From: JBKHXF01 sp046566145
GTDB lineage: Bacteria > Actinomycetota > Nitriliruptoria > Nitriliruptorales > Nitriliruptoraceae
Length of the DNA: 64,000 bases
Direction of reading: 5' to 3'
NCBI GenBank assembly: GCA_046566145.1
Contig: JBKHXF010000007.1
Location: 1-64,000, forward strand
How positions within the stretch are numbered: position 1 is the stretch's first letter; each line of letters starts with the position of its first letter. Below the pieces are notes generated by a model. That model saw only the letters and a program-made list of their open reading frames with translations. It had not been told where the DNA came from and ran no database searches. A program made the position numbers and the translations under genes. Shown one piece after another: positions 42,559 through 51,646 of the stretch.

Positions 42559-43701
42559 TCAGCAGATCGAGCGCAGCGTCGGGTAGGGGTTCACCGCGCT
42601 GCCCCCGCCGGGGTGCAGCTCGAAGTGGACGTGCGGGGTGCCCCGGGCGTTGCCGGTGTCACCGTTGGTCGCCACCACCTGGCCCGCCTGGACACGCGCC
42701 CCGTCGCCGACGAGGTGCCGCTCGAGGTGCAGGTACCAGTAGTGGTTGCCGTCGGAGCCCTTGAGGATGGCCCAGTTCCCGGCGTTGCGGCCGAAGGGGT
42801 AGATGTCCCACGTCCCGGAGACGATCGCGCGCACCGTCTGCCCCTGCGGGGCGAGGATGTCGGTGCCGCGGTGCGAGCGACCGCCGGAGCGCGGGGCGCC
42901 CCAGGTGTCGGAGAAGGAGTGGGGGCGGTCGACCGGGCAGACCTTGCCGGACGAGGACACGCTCCCGCCCGACGACCCGGAGGAGCCGCTCGACGAGGAG
43001 CGGCTGGACGAGGTGCTGGACGAGCTGCTCGACGGGCGGGCGGCGGCCTGCCGGCGCGCCTGCTCGGCTCGGGCGGCGGCCTGGCGACGGGCCTCCTCGG
43101 CCCGGCGACGGCGCTCCTCCTCCTCGCGCCGGCGGCGCTCCTCCTCCTCGAGGCGGGACTCGAGCGCCTGCGCGGCGGCGAGGTCCTGCTGGAGCTCGGA
43201 GGTGAGCTCCTCCTGGCGGGCCACGGCGCTCGCGAGCTCCTGCTGCGACGCGCTGAGCCGCTCGGTCACCGCGGCCAGCCGGGTCCGGTCGGCCACGGCG
43301 ACCTCGGTGTCGCGGCGGTCGCCGGCGACGAGGTGGTCCACGGTCACGGCGCGCTGGATGGCGTCCTGGGGGTCGTCCCCGGCGAGCAGCATCACGACGG
43401 GGTCGACGCTGCCGCGCTTGTAGAGCACGCGGACGCGCTCCCCGATGCGGTCGCTGGCCTGGTCGACCCGACCCTGGATGGCCGCGGCCTGCGCCGACAG
43501 CTCGGCGGACTCCTCCTCGAGCTCGGCGCGGCGCACCTCGAGCTCGTTGAGCTCGGAGGCGGCGGCGTCGAGCCGCTGCTGGACCCTCGCACGCTCGGCG
43601 CGGGCCTCGGCGAGGGACTGCGCCCCGGCCGTGGTCGGGACGAGCAGCGAGGCGGCGAGGACGGCGCAGAGCGCGGCGAGCGTCTGGCGGCGAGGAAGCA
43701 C
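42559..43701 (-). CDS. secreted coiled-coil M23 peptidase, murein-hydrolase type
   Basis: The protein is exported to the cell wall and should cut peptidoglycan cross-bridges or activate amidases, as EnvC-like proteins do. The 380-residue form has a signal peptide (about 1-27, ending TAGAQ), a long coiled coil (about 28-220, Ala/Glu/Arg-rich), a Ser-rich linker (about 221-255) and a C-terminal LytM/M23 domain with zinc ligands in SHRGTDIL and PHVHFEL. Start GTG 43701 follows GGAG. An alternative GTG 60 bases upstream would add 20 Arg/Pro-rich residues. A -10 (TAGCCT, 43786-43791) lies upstream. Confidence 0.9.
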   Translation of the reverse strand: MLPRRQTLAALCAVLAASLLVPTTAGAQSLAEARAERARVQQRLDAAASELNELEVRRAELEEESAELSAQAAAIQGRVDQASDRIGERVRVLYKRGSVDPVVMLLAGDDPQDAIQRAVTVDHLVAGDRRDTEVAVADRTRLAAVTERLSASQQELASAVARQEELTSELQQDLAAAQALESRLEEEERRRREEEERRRRAEEARRQAAARAEQARRQAAARPSSSSSSTSSSRSSSSGSSGSSGGSVSSSGKVCPVDRPHSFSDTWGAPRSGGRSHRGTDILAPQGQTVRAIVSGTWDIYPFGRNAGNWAILKGSDGNHYWYLHLERHLVGDGARVQAGQVVATNGDTGNARGTPHVHFELHPGGGSAVNPYPTLRSIC

Positions 43702-43785
43702 CGGGGCTCCAGGCGATCGGGGGCGGGTCGGGCGGGGCGGCAGGACCGAGCGGACACGCACGGACCCACCAGCGGACGGCCCCGG

Positions 43786-43791
43786 AGGCTA
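43786..43791 (-). promoter_or_regulatory. -10 element of the M23 peptidase gene
   Basis: The minus strand reads TAGCCT, 84 bases before the preferred GTG and 24 bases before the alternative one. Confidence 0.4.
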
Positions 43792-43868
43792 CCCACCGAC
43801 ACCGTGTCGGCGCTGCACGAGCGTGCAGGGCGGTCGTCCGGCCGGGTCGGACCCCCGGAGGCCGCTGC

Positions 43869-43874
43869 TACCGT
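43869..43874 (+). promoter_or_regulatory. -10 element of the CBS-domain gene
   Basis: TACCGT lies 31 bases before the ATG; GGGAG serves as ribosome-binding site between them. Confidence 0.45.
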
Positions 43875-43905
43875 CGAGTCGGTCCCCGACCCGGGAGCCT
43901 GCACG

Positions 43906-44289
43906 ATGACCCTCGCCGACCTCCTCGACGGTCCGGCCGTCCAGGTCGAGCCCCACGAGCCGCTCGCCCGCGCCGCCCAGCGCATGTACGACGCGAACGT
44001 CACGGCGGTGGTGGTCCTGCACGAGGGCGGGGAGATCGCCGGCATCTTCACGGAGCGCGACCTGCTGCGGGCCTGCGCCGCCGGCGTGGACACCCACGCG
44101 GCGACGGTGGCCCGCTGGATGACGGCCGACCCGGTCACGGCCACCGCCAGCGACGATGCCGGTTCGGCGCTGGCGACCATGATCGAGCGCAACTTCCGGC
44201 ACCTGCCCGTGGTGGGCGACGGGGGCGTCCTCGGGATCGTGTCGATGCGGGCGCTGTCGACCCACCTGCAGCGGGCCGCGGCCGACTGA
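43906..44289 (+). CDS. stand-alone CBS-domain-pair protein
   Basis: The 127-residue cytosolic protein is one Bateman module: CBS 1 (about 8-60, VVVLHEGGEIAGIFTERDLLRA) and CBS 2 (about 70-125, HLPVVGDGGVLGIVSMRALSTH). Such modules sense adenine nucleotides or S-adenosylmethionine and regulate partner enzymes. The partner is not evident. It converges on gltB, whose product works in glutamate synthesis; a regulatory link is only positional. The two stop codons sit in the arms of one inverted repeat. Confidence 0.9.
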   Translation: MTLADLLDGPAVQVEPHEPLARAAQRMYDANVTAVVVLHEGGEIAGIFTERDLLRACAAGVDTHAATVARWMTADPVTATASDDAGSALATMIERNFRHLPVVGDGGVLGIVSMRALSTHLQRAAAD

Positions 44290-44324
44290 CGCCGGCCGCG
44301 GCCCTGCAGGGCGCCTCAGTCGGC
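44281..44324. terminator. inverted repeat holding both stop codons of the CBS and gltB genes
   Basis: GCCGACTGA (44281-44289) is the end of the CBS gene and its complement (44316-44324) is the end of gltB, with a CCCTGCAGGG palindrome between (44302-44311). The whole can fold into a hairpin in either transcript, so it may end both. Confidence 0.45.
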
Positions 44325-47300
44325 GCCGGCGGTCACGCCCTCGGCGGCGACGTGCTCGAGCTCGGACTTCGGGGCGACGCGCCAGAACTGGTCGCCGGCG
44401 GTCTCCCAGTCGTCGAGGAGCGCGCGGGCCCGCCGTGAGCCGGTGAGCGTGGCGTGCCGCTCGACGAGCTCGCGGAGCTCGTCCAGCTCGTAGCCACCCG
44501 GGCGGTGCGCCTCGACGAGCTGACGGTTCACGCGGCCCTGGAGCTGGCCGTCGGGGTCGTGGACGAACAGCTGCCCGCCCGACATGCCGGCACCGACGTT
44601 CGAGCCGGTCGGGCCGAGGATCACGACGGTGCCGCCCGTCATGTACTCGCAGGCGTGCTGGCCGGTGCCCTCGACCACGGCCGTCGCACCGGAGTTGCGC
44701 ACGGCGAAGCGCTCGCCGGCGCGTCCGGCGACGAAGAGCTCGCCCCCCGTCGCGCCGTAGAGCACCGTGTTGCCCACGAGGACGGGGTCGCCGGCGTCGT
44801 CCGCCGGCGGCCGGACCACGATGCGGCCGCCACCCATGCCCTTGCCGACGTAGTCGTTGGCCTCGCCGTCGAGGACGAGCTCGACGCCGGCGGCGAGGAA
44901 CGCGCCGAAGGACTGGCCGGCCTCGCCGGTGAACCGCAGCCGCGCGACGCCGTGCGGGTCGCCCTGGCCGAACTCGAGCCCGATGGAGCCGCCGAGCCGG
45001 GCCCCGACGGTGCGCTCCGACGTGCGCAGCTCGTACGCGTACTCGACGATGCCGCCGAGGAAGACCGTCTCGAGCGCGTCGTCGAAGACCCGGTCGCCGA
45101 GCACGCTGCGGGGCGACTGGACGGGCTCCTTGGCCACGAAGTGGCGTGGCCCCTCGCCGACGTCGGTGATGAGGGGCGTCACGTCGAGCCGGGCGGCGCG
45201 GCCCTCGACCTCGGCCGGCGCGAGCAGGTCGACGCGGCCGATGGCCTCGTCGAGCGAGCGCAGCCCGAGCCGGGCGAGCCCCCGTCGGACCTCCTCCGCG
45301 ACGAACAGCAGGTACGCGGCGACCTGCTCCGGACGTCCCTCGAACTTGTCGCGCAGGTCACGCCGTTGGGAGGCGATGCCGACCGGGCACGTGTCTCGGT
45401 GGCACGCGCGGGCCATGATGCAGCCCTCGGCGAACAGCGCCGCCGTCCCGAACGCGTACTCGTCGGCGCCGAGCAGCGCCCCCACGAGCACGTCGCGGCC
45501 GGTCTTGAACCCGCCGTCGACGCGGAGCTTCACGCGGGCCCGCAGGCCGTTGAGCCGCAGCGTCTGCTGGACCTCGGCGAGGCCGAGCTCCCAGGGCATG
45601 CCGGCGTGCTGGATGGAGCTGAGCGGCGACGCGCCCGTGCCGCCGTCGGCGCCCGAGATGTGGATCGCGTCGGCGAGCGCCTTGACCACGCCGGCCGCGA
45701 CGGTGCCGATGCCCCGCTCGGACACGAGCTTCACGCTCACGTCCGCCTCGGGGTTGACCTGCTTGAGGTCGAAGATCAGCTGGGCGAGGTCCTCGATCGA
45801 GTAGATGTCGTGGTGCGGCGGCGGGGAGATGAGCGTCGCCCCGGGCGTGGTGTGCCGCAGGCGGGCGATCTCCTCGCTGACCTTGTGGCCGGGCAGCTGC
45901 CCGCCCTCGCCGGGCTTGGAACCCTGCGCCATCTTGATCTGCAGCTCCTCGGCGTACGCGAGGTACTCGGGCGTGACGCCGAAGCGGCCGGACGCCACCT
46001 GCTTCACGCGGCAGTCGAGGTCGCGCTCGGCCCCGCGGGTGCGGAACCGGAACGGGTCCTCGCCGCCCTCGCCCGAGTTCGCCTTCGCGCCGATCATGTT
46101 CAGCGCGGCGGCGAGCGTCTCGTGCGCCTCGGCGGAGAGCGCGCCGTGGCTCATCGCGCCGGTCGAGAACCGGGCCGTGATGTCGTGGACCGGCTCGACC
46201 TCCTCCAGCGGGACCGGCCCACCCTCGGCGGCGACGAACCGCAGCAGGTCACGCGGCATCACCTTGGGCCGGTCGTTGACCAGCGCCGCGAAGGTCTCGT
46301 ACAGCTCCCAGCGTCCCTCGTCGGTCGCGACGCGCAGGACGTGGGCGGCGCGCTCGTCGACGTCGGCGGCGCCCACACCGTCGAGCACGAACGGCTCGGT
46401 GGCCGGCTTGCGGCCGAGCCCGAGCACGTCGTGCAGCGCGCCGATGACGGGCTGCGACATGTCGTGGTACTCGCCGCCCTTGCGGTACTTGATGATGCCG
46501 GGCGAGTCGAGGTCGGGCGCCTCGGCGGGCTCGAAGGCCCGGGCGTGCTGCGCCAGCACGTCCTCGCCGATGTCTGCCAGCGTGAAGCCACCGAGGCTCG
46601 ACACGGTGCCGGTGAAGCAGGTCTCGATGACCTCCTCCCCCAGCCCCAACGCCTCGAACAGCTGGGCCGAGCGGTACGAGTCGACGGTGGACACGCCCAT
46701 CTTCGACATGATCTTGAGCACGCCGTCCTCGACGGCGCGCCGGTAGCGCTCCTGCGCCTCGGACGCGGACGGGTTGTCGCCGCCGATGCGGCCCTCGTCG
46801 GCGAGGTCGGTGATGGTCTGCAGCACCAGGCGCGGGACGATGGCGTCGGCGCCGTAGCCGAGCAGCGCCGCCATGTCGTGGGTCTCGCGGGCCTCGTCGC
46901 TCTCGGCGACGAGGGACGTGCGCGTGCGCAGCCCGTCGCGGAGCAACCGCTGGTGGACGGCACCGACCGCGAGCAGGATCGGGATGCGGCAGCGCTCGTC
47001 GTCGGCGCCGACGTCGGACACCACGACGATGCCGGCGCCGGCGCGGACCGCCGCCGCGGCCTCGTCACCGAGCCGGGCGAGCGCCGGCGCGAGCCCGTCG
47101 GGGCCGTCCTCCACCGCGAAGGTCGCGTCGACCGCGGTGACGTCGAACGCGATCTCCGGGTCGAGGATGATGCGCTGCAGCCCCTCCGGGTAGAGGAAGA
47201 ACGAGCCGAGCTCGACCAGTCGGGCGTGCTCGGGCGTCTCGGTGAGGATCGGTCGGCGCGGGCCGAGCAGGGTCCGCAGGCTCATCACCTCGTGCTCGCG

Positions 47301-48872
47301 CAGGTGGTCGATGGGGGGGTTGGTGACCTGCGCGAAGCGCTGCTTGAGCAGGTGCGAGATCGGCCGGCGGTAGTGCGCGAGCGGCTCGATGGGCGTGTCG
47401 TCCCCCATCGACGAGGTCGTCTCCTTCGCCTGCGTCGCCATCGGCCGCAGGATGGAGATGACCTCCTCCTTGGTGGTGCCGTAGGCGACCTGCCGCCGCA
47501 CCAGGTCGTCCGGCGCGAGGGGCACGGGCGTCCCGGGCTTCGCGGTGGTCAGGTTGTCGCGGAGCCACGAGCCGTACGGCTGCTGGCGGGCCAGCGCCAG
47601 CTTGATCTCGGTGTCCTCCTGCAGGCCGCCCTCGTCGGGGTCGACGCACAGCATCTGGCCCGGGCCGAGGCGCTCGCGACGCACCTGCCCGTGCCCCTCG
47701 GTGCGGATGGCGCCGACCTCGGACGACGCGATGACGATGCCGTCCTCGCAGACGAGGTAGCGCATCGGCCGCAGCCCGTTGCGGTCCAGGGTCGCACCGA
47801 CGCGCCGACCGTCGGTGAACAGCAGTCCGGCCGGGCCGTCCCACGGCTCCACCAGGCACGAGTGGTAGCGGTAGAAGTCGCGGACCTCGGGGTCGATGTC
47901 GCGCACGCCCTCCCACACCTGGGGGACGAGCATCGCCTTCGCGTGGCGGACGTCGCGCCCACCGCGGACGAGCAGCTCCAGCGCGGCGTCGAGCTTTGCC
48001 GAGTCGGACTGGTCGGTCTCGATGACCGGGGTGATGAGCTCCGCGTCGATCCAGTCGGCCCCGAGGTCGGCCTCGCGGGCGCGCATCAGGTTGACGTTGC
48101 CCTCGATGGTGTTGATCTCGCCGTTGTGGCACAGCATCCGGAACGGCTGCGCCCGCTCCCACGTGGGCATCGTGTTGGTCGAGAAGCGGGAGTGGAACAC
48201 CGCGAGGGACGACGCGAAGCGGTCGTCCTGCAGGTCGAGGTAGAACCCGTCGAGCTGGTCGGCGTCCGCCATCGCCTTGTAGGTGACGGTGCGGAACGAG
48301 AACGACGCGGCGTAGTAGCGCGCGCCGGCCTCCCGGCAGGCCCGCCGGGCACGGCGGTCGGCCCGGAACGCGGCCCGCTCGGCGGTGTCGTCGTCGGCGC
48401 CCTCGGGGCGGACGAGGATGGCCTGGACCAGCGCCGGCATCCCCGAGCGGGCGATCTCGCCGATGGCGTCGACGTCGACCGGCACGTCGCGCCACCCGAC
48501 CAGCCCGATGCCCTCGGCCGCGACGGCCTCCTCCACGGCGCGCTTCGCGGTCGCGACCGCCTCGGCGTCGTCGGGGTCGAGGAACAGGAACGCCACGCCG
48601 AGGTCGTCGGCCGCGACCGTCGATGCCCCGAGCGCGATGGCCTCCCCGACGAACAGGTCGCGCGGGACCTGGGTCAGGATGCCGGCGCCGTCCCCGGTCT
48701 TGCCGTCGGCGGCGACGGCCCCGCGGTGCTTCACCCCGTTGAGCCCCTCGAGGGCCATGGTGACGATCTCGCGGCGCGGTCGGCCGTCGACGTGGGCGAC
48801 GAAGCCGATGCCGCACTGGTCGTGCTCGAAGCGCGGGTCGTACAGGCCGGTGGCGGGAGGGAGTCCGGTCAC
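44316..48872 (-). CDS. gltB: glutamate synthase (GOGAT), large subunit
   Basis: GltB makes two glutamates from glutamine and 2-oxoglutarate with electrons from its partner. The 1518-residue protein has an N-terminal class II glutaminase domain that becomes active after removal of about 19 residues, exposing Cys20 (DQCGIGFVAHV). The central domain, the FMN-binding synthase domain (KANSGEGGEDPFRF, GGTGASPLSSIQHAG) and the [3Fe-4S] cysteines (CIMARACHRDTCPVGIA) follow. The C-terminal beta-helix (GPTGSNVGAGMSGG) is complete. The GTG start follows GAGGA. gltD, usually next to gltB, is absent from both sides. Two stem-loops and a near-match to a GlnR site lie in its upstream region. Confidence 0.95.
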   Translation of the reverse strand: MTGLPPATGLYDPRFEHDQCGIGFVAHVDGRPRREIVTMALEGLNGVKHRGAVAADGKTGDGAGILTQVPRDLFVGEAIALGASTVAADDLGVAFLFLDPDDAEAVATAKRAVEEAVAAEGIGLVGWRDVPVDVDAIGEIARSGMPALVQAILVRPEGADDDTAERAAFRADRRARRACREAGARYYAASFSFRTVTYKAMADADQLDGFYLDLQDDRFASSLAVFHSRFSTNTMPTWERAQPFRMLCHNGEINTIEGNVNLMRAREADLGADWIDAELITPVIETDQSDSAKLDAALELLVRGGRDVRHAKAMLVPQVWEGVRDIDPEVRDFYRYHSCLVEPWDGPAGLLFTDGRRVGATLDRNGLRPMRYLVCEDGIVIASSEVGAIRTEGHGQVRRERLGPGQMLCVDPDEGGLQEDTEIKLALARQQPYGSWLRDNLTTAKPGTPVPLAPDDLVRRQVAYGTTKEEVISILRPMATQAKETTSSMGDDTPIEPLAHYRRPISHLLKQRFAQVTNPPIDHLREHEVMSLRTLLGPRRPILTETPEHARLVELGSFFLYPEGLQRIILDPEIAFDVTAVDATFAVEDGPDGLAPALARLGDEAAAAVRAGAGIVVVSDVGADDERCRIPILLAVGAVHQRLLRDGLRTRTSLVAESDEARETHDMAALLGYGADAIVPRLVLQTITDLADEGRIGGDNPSASEAQERYRRAVEDGVLKIMSKMGVSTVDSYRSAQLFEALGLGEEVIETCFTGTVSSLGGFTLADIGEDVLAQHARAFEPAEAPDLDSPGIIKYRKGGEYHDMSQPVIGALHDVLGLGRKPATEPFVLDGVGAADVDERAAHVLRVATDEGRWELYETFAALVNDRPKVMPRDLLRFVAAEGGPVPLEEVEPVHDITARFSTGAMSHGALSAEAHETLAAALNMIGAKANSGEGGEDPFRFRTRGAERDLDCRVKQVASGRFGVTPEYLAYAEELQIKMAQGSKPGEGGQLPGHKVSEEIARLRHTTPGATLISPPPHHDIYSIEDLAQLIFDLKQVNPEADVSVKLVSERGIGTVAAGVVKALADAIHISGADGGTGASPLSSIQHAGMPWELGLAEVQQTLRLNGLRARVKLRVDGGFKTGRDVLVGALLGADEYAFGTAALFAEGCIMARACHRDTCPVGIASQRRDLRDKFEGRPEQVAAYLLFVAEEVRRGLARLGLRSLDEAIGRVDLLAPAEVEGRAARLDVTPLITDVGEGPRHFVAKEPVQSPRSVLGDRVFDDALETVFLGGIVEYAYELRTSERTVGARLGGSIGLEFGQGDPHGVARLRFTGEAGQSFGAFLAAGVELVLDGEANDYVGKGMGGGRIVVRPPADDAGDPVLVGNTVLYGATGGELFVAGRAGERFAVRNSGATAVVEGTGQHACEYMTGGTVVILGPTGSNVGAGMSGGQLFVHDPDGQLQGRVNRQLVEAHRPGGYELDELRELVERHATLTGSRRARALLDDWETAGDQFWRVAPKSELEHVAAEGVTAGAD

Positions 48873-48906
48873 GTGCGTGTCCTCGTGCGGGCACGGTCGG
48901 ACGCGC

Positions 48907-48938
48907 GGGTCCCGCGCCGGCGGTGCCGGCGAGGACCC
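48907..48938 (-). promoter_or_regulatory. stable stem-loop in the gltB leader
   Basis: The outer stem GGGTCC/GGACCC (48907-48912 with 48933-48938) encloses an inner stem CGCCGGC/GCCGGCG (48915-48921 with 48925-48931) and a 3-base loop. It ends 34 bases before the gltB start, outside the ribosome-binding site. It could pause or protect the transcript. No known riboswitch was recognised. Confidence 0.45.
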
Positions 48939-48984
48939 GGGACGCACGAACGGCGCCCCAACGTCCGACCTGTCGGTCGGGGGT

Positions 48985-49020
48985 GGAGCGCCGTTGCTCG
49001 ACCGTGAACGGTACCGCTCC
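48985..49020 (-). promoter_or_regulatory. second inverted repeat upstream of gltB with a GlnR-like site
   Basis: GGAGCG-CCGTT (48985-48995) pairs with AACGG-TAC-CGCTCC (49007-49020) with a 3-base bulge. The minus strand at 48993-49008 reads TTCAC-GGTCGA-GCAAC, one mismatch from the GlnR pattern GTnAC-n6-GnAAC, so it may be a weak GlnR site. No TAnnnT -10 was found between it and gltB. Confidence 0.3.
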
Positions 49021-49088
49021 GCCGCCGGCGGGTGCAAGCGCCACGACCGACCCTCGACCCGGCCCCGAGCCCGCCGGACACCCCCGAC

Positions 49089-49094
49089 TACGCT
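49089..49094 (+). promoter_or_regulatory. -10 element of the crotonase-fold gene
   Basis: TACGCT lies 57 bases before the GTG start, with GAGCGAGGCGAG as a ribosome-binding region. The rest of the 279-base spacer to gltB holds the two stem-loops described separately. Confidence 0.45.
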
Positions 49095-49151
49095 CGCGCC
49101 CACCCGCCGCCGGACGACCGGCGGACCCCGGCGACGAGCGAGGCGAGCACC

Positions 49152-49946
49152 GTGGCACTCATCGAGGTCGAGCGACGCGAGGACGGCGTGGCCGTCGTCA
49201 CCCTCAACGACCCGGACCGTCGCAACGCCATGACGGTCGCGATGGGCGAGGCCCTCGAGTCGACCCTCGACGAGCTCGGTGCCGACCCGACGCTGCGGGC
49301 CGTGGTCCTCACCGGCGCGCCCCCGGCGTTCTCCGCCGGCGGCGACCTCGGGATGCTCGAGGAGCACGCGCGGCGGACGCGGGACGAGGGCTTCGACGCG
49401 ACCGACGAGATGCGCGAGTTCTACGGCCGCTTCCTCGCGCTGCGACGGCTGCCCGTCCCGGCCATCGCCGCGATCAACGGGCACGCGGTCGGCGCCGGCC
49501 TGTGCGTGGCGCTCGGCTGCGACCTGCGGATCGTCGCCGAGGACGCCAGGGTCGGGCTGAACTTCGCCCGGCTGGCGCTGCACCCCGGCATGGGCGGCTC
49601 GTGGTTCCTGCCCCGCATCCTCGGCGACCAGCGCGCCGCACGCTGGCTCTACACCGGCGAGCTCGTCGACGGCGCGACCGCGGCCGCGCAGGGCCTCGCC
49701 CTCGAGTCCGCGCCGGCGGACGACGTGCTCCCCCGCGCGCTCGACCTCGCCGGACGCATCGCGGCGGCGTCCCCGCTGGTGGTGCGCCAGCTCCGGGTGA
49801 GCCTCGCCGCCTCGGCGACGAACGACCTCGAGGCGCAGCTCGACCTCGAGGCCGCGAACCAGGCCGTCAACTACGGCACCGAGGACCTGCGCGAGGGGCT
49901 CGCGGCGGGCCGCGAGCGCCGCGACCCGGAGTTCACGGGTCGCTGA
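49152..49946 (+). CDS. enoyl-CoA hydratase/isomerase (crotonase) superfamily protein without the hydratase glutamates
   Basis: The 264-residue protein has the crotonase fold: oxyanion hole segments PAFSAGGDLGML and INGHAVGAGLCVALGCDLRIV, then LALHPGMGGSWFLPRILG and the C-terminal helices. In true hydratases a Glu follows the GGG-x block (Glu144, rat numbering) and a second lies in the following helix (Glu164). Here these positions appear to be Cys (GLCVAL) and Phe (NFARLAL). Hydration of enoyl-CoA is therefore unlikely. Isomerase, thioesterase or another crotonase reaction is possible, but the substrate is unknown. Its TGA abuts the stop of the convergent PHP gene exactly (TGATCA). Confidence 0.85.
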   Translation: MALIEVERREDGVAVVTLNDPDRRNAMTVAMGEALESTLDELGADPTLRAVVLTGAPPAFSAGGDLGMLEEHARRTRDEGFDATDEMREFYGRFLALRRLPVPAIAAINGHAVGAGLCVALGCDLRIVAEDARVGLNFARLALHPGMGGSWFLPRILGDQRAARWLYTGELVDGATAAAQGLALESAPADDVLPRALDLAGRIAAASPLVVRQLRVSLAASATNDLEAQLDLEAANQAVNYGTEDLREGLAAGRERRDPEFTGR

Positions 49947-51431
49947 TCACCCGACCGCGGGCCGGTCGTCTCCCGGCGCGAGGTCCGGGTCGAGCCACCA
50001 CGGGCTCGAGTAGGCGATGCCGGCGCCGAACGCCCGGTAGGTGGAGTCGGCGCGGCCGTCCGCTGGCTCGTCCGGGAGCGACACCCGCAGCACCAGCCAG
50101 CGGCCGTCCGCCACGTCCGCGTCGACCGACAGCGTGAGCACGCCGGCGTCGGGGACGGCGACCTCCACGGCCTCGACCACAGCCGGGAGCGGTGACCCGG
50201 TCCGCAGCACCTGCAGCCCGACGACCCGGCCCGGCTCGCACGGGCCGCCGGCGAGGTCGACGCGCAGCTCGACCCGGCCCGTGCGGTGCCCGAGCGTGCG
50301 ACCCATGCGGACCCCGTTCGCGGTGGCGTCGAGGCGCAGGCCCTGCCGGCTCGTGGCGTAGACCCGTCGGTCGAGCAGCGCCGCGCGCACCCCGGCACGG
50401 GACAGCTCGGTCACCCACATGCCGGCGCGGCCCTTGCCCTCGGGGAAGCCCCAGTCGGTGCCGTGCTCGTCGGTGACGCCGATCAGCCCGGTGCGCCAGC
50501 CGGCGTCGAGGCAGGCGACCAGCGGGGAGGTCCGGCCCTCGTCCACCCGCTCGAAGAGGTAGTCCTCGCGCCGGTTGAACAGCTCGAGGGTGACGACCCG
50601 TTCGAGCAGCGCCGGGTCGTGGGTGAACTCCGAGAAGCGCAGCTGCTCCCGGCCGGGGTGGTTGAACCCCGCCAGGCCGTCCGCCCCACCACCGAGGCCC
50701 GGGGTGCTCGGGTCCTGCTTCAGCCACTCGTACCAGCCGCGCATGCCCGCGCCGGCCGCCGGCGTGGCGCGGACGAGGTCGGCGAGCTGGGAGAGGACCG
50801 CCGGGCCCCCGCTGTCGGCCGCGAAGGCGGCGATGTCCTCCGGGCTGCCGAGGCCCCCGGTGTGCAGCGGGTCGGCCCAGTCGCTCGAGAACCACACGTT
50901 CATGTGCCCGAGCGTCGGCGACGACCACTCGAAGCCGCGGATCGCGGTGAACTCGCCCGGCGCGTCGGCGTCGTCGGCGAGGGCGGCGGTGCGCTGCCAC
51001 GAGCCCTCGTGGATGCCGGCCAGCGACTGGCAGTCCCCGCCCGACGGGTCCACCACGCAGGGGGACTCCGGCAGGAACTGCGACACGGTCGCGTGGTCGG
51101 TGAGCGCCGCGACGTCGAGCCCGGCGGCCCGCATCGACCCGAACGCCGCGGCCGGGTCGCCCGCCCCGTCGGAGAGCAGCGAGTGGTTGTGCAGGTCGGC
51201 GTGGACGGCGAGCGTCCCGGGCACGAGCCGGGAGGTTCGCGCCACCGCCAGCGCGCCCGGGGGCTCGAGCCCGCCGGCGAGGGTCCGCAGGGGTGGCGCG
51301 AGCAGCAGCGCACCGGCCGCGCCGGAGGAGCGCAGGACCTGCCGGCGGGTCAGCGGACGTCCGCCGACGCGGCCCGTCCCTCCGGACGGCTCGGCCTCGG
51401 TCCCGTGCGGGTGGGGGTGGTCGTGCGCCAT
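49947..51431 (-). CDS. Tat-exported PHP-domain phosphoesterase-like protein
   Basis: The 494-residue protein has a twin-arginine signal (PLTRRQVL, about 27-33, then a hydrophobic stretch to about 60), so it is exported folded, as metal enzymes often are. A PHP-type metal domain follows: HADLHNHSLLSDGAGD, DVAALTDHATVSQF, the FEWSS/GHMNVWF region and, near the end, GVTDEHGTDWG, all rich in His and Asp. A C-terminal beta-rich domain (about 375-480) follows. PHP proteins hydrolyse phosphoesters; the substrate is unknown. The ATG follows GAGGAGCGAGG. It is divergent from phoX, with which it shares a spacer holding PhoP-type repeats. Confidence 0.85.
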   Translation of the reverse strand: MAHDHPHPHGTEAEPSGGTGRVGGRPLTRRQVLRSSGAAGALLLAPPLRTLAGGLEPPGALAVARTSRLVPGTLAVHADLHNHSLLSDGAGDPAAAFGSMRAAGLDVAALTDHATVSQFLPESPCVVDPSGGDCQSLAGIHEGSWQRTAALADDADAPGEFTAIRGFEWSSPTLGHMNVWFSSDWADPLHTGGLGSPEDIAAFAADSGGPAVLSQLADLVRATPAAGAGMRGWYEWLKQDPSTPGLGGGADGLAGFNHPGREQLRFSEFTHDPALLERVVTLELFNRREDYLFERVDEGRTSPLVACLDAGWRTGLIGVTDEHGTDWGFPEGKGRAGMWVTELSRAGVRAALLDRRVYATSRQGLRLDATANGVRMGRTLGHRTGRVELRVDLAGGPCEPGRVVGLQVLRTGSPLPAVVEAVEVAVPDAGVLTLSVDADVADGRWLVLRVSLPDEPADGRADSTYRAFGAGIAYSSPWWLDPDLAPGDDRPAVG

Positions 51432-51510
51432 CGCGCCTCGCTCCTCGTGCGGCTCCCCCGGGAGGGTTCGGCACGGGGGCGTCGCGTCCCTGCCGCCCCG
51501 GGGACCGCTC

Positions 51511-51646
51511 GGTGACGGCGGGGTGAACGTCGATGACGCGCTCACGTTCCGTCCCGCGGACGTGACGGGGCGACCCGCCACCTGACCTCCCCGACACCGA
51601 GCGTTCACCCCGGACGAACCGGACGGTCAGGACGCATCCCTAGCGT
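51511..51646. promoter_or_regulatory. PHO-box-like repeats and phoX promoter in the PHP/phoX spacer
   Basis: On the plus strand GTTCACCCCGG (51603-51613) and GGTCAGGACGC (51625-51635) are two 11-base units 22 bases apart, ending 5 bases before TAGCGT (51641-51646), the likely phoX -10. On the minus strand GTTCACCCCGC and the next unit CGTCACCGAGC lie at 51508-51529. GTTCACC is the core of actinobacterial PhoP direct repeats. The 11-base inverted pair CGGGGTGAACG (51519-51529) and CGTTCACCCCG (51602-51612) is nearly symmetric about the two start codons. Confidence 0.55.

Noticed and set aside
44454..49007. 1517-codon open frame on the plus strand opposite gltB
   Set aside because: It is a shadow of gltB caused by GC-rich codons: its product is low-complexity His/Arg/Gly-rich with no domains, while gltB is fully recognisable.
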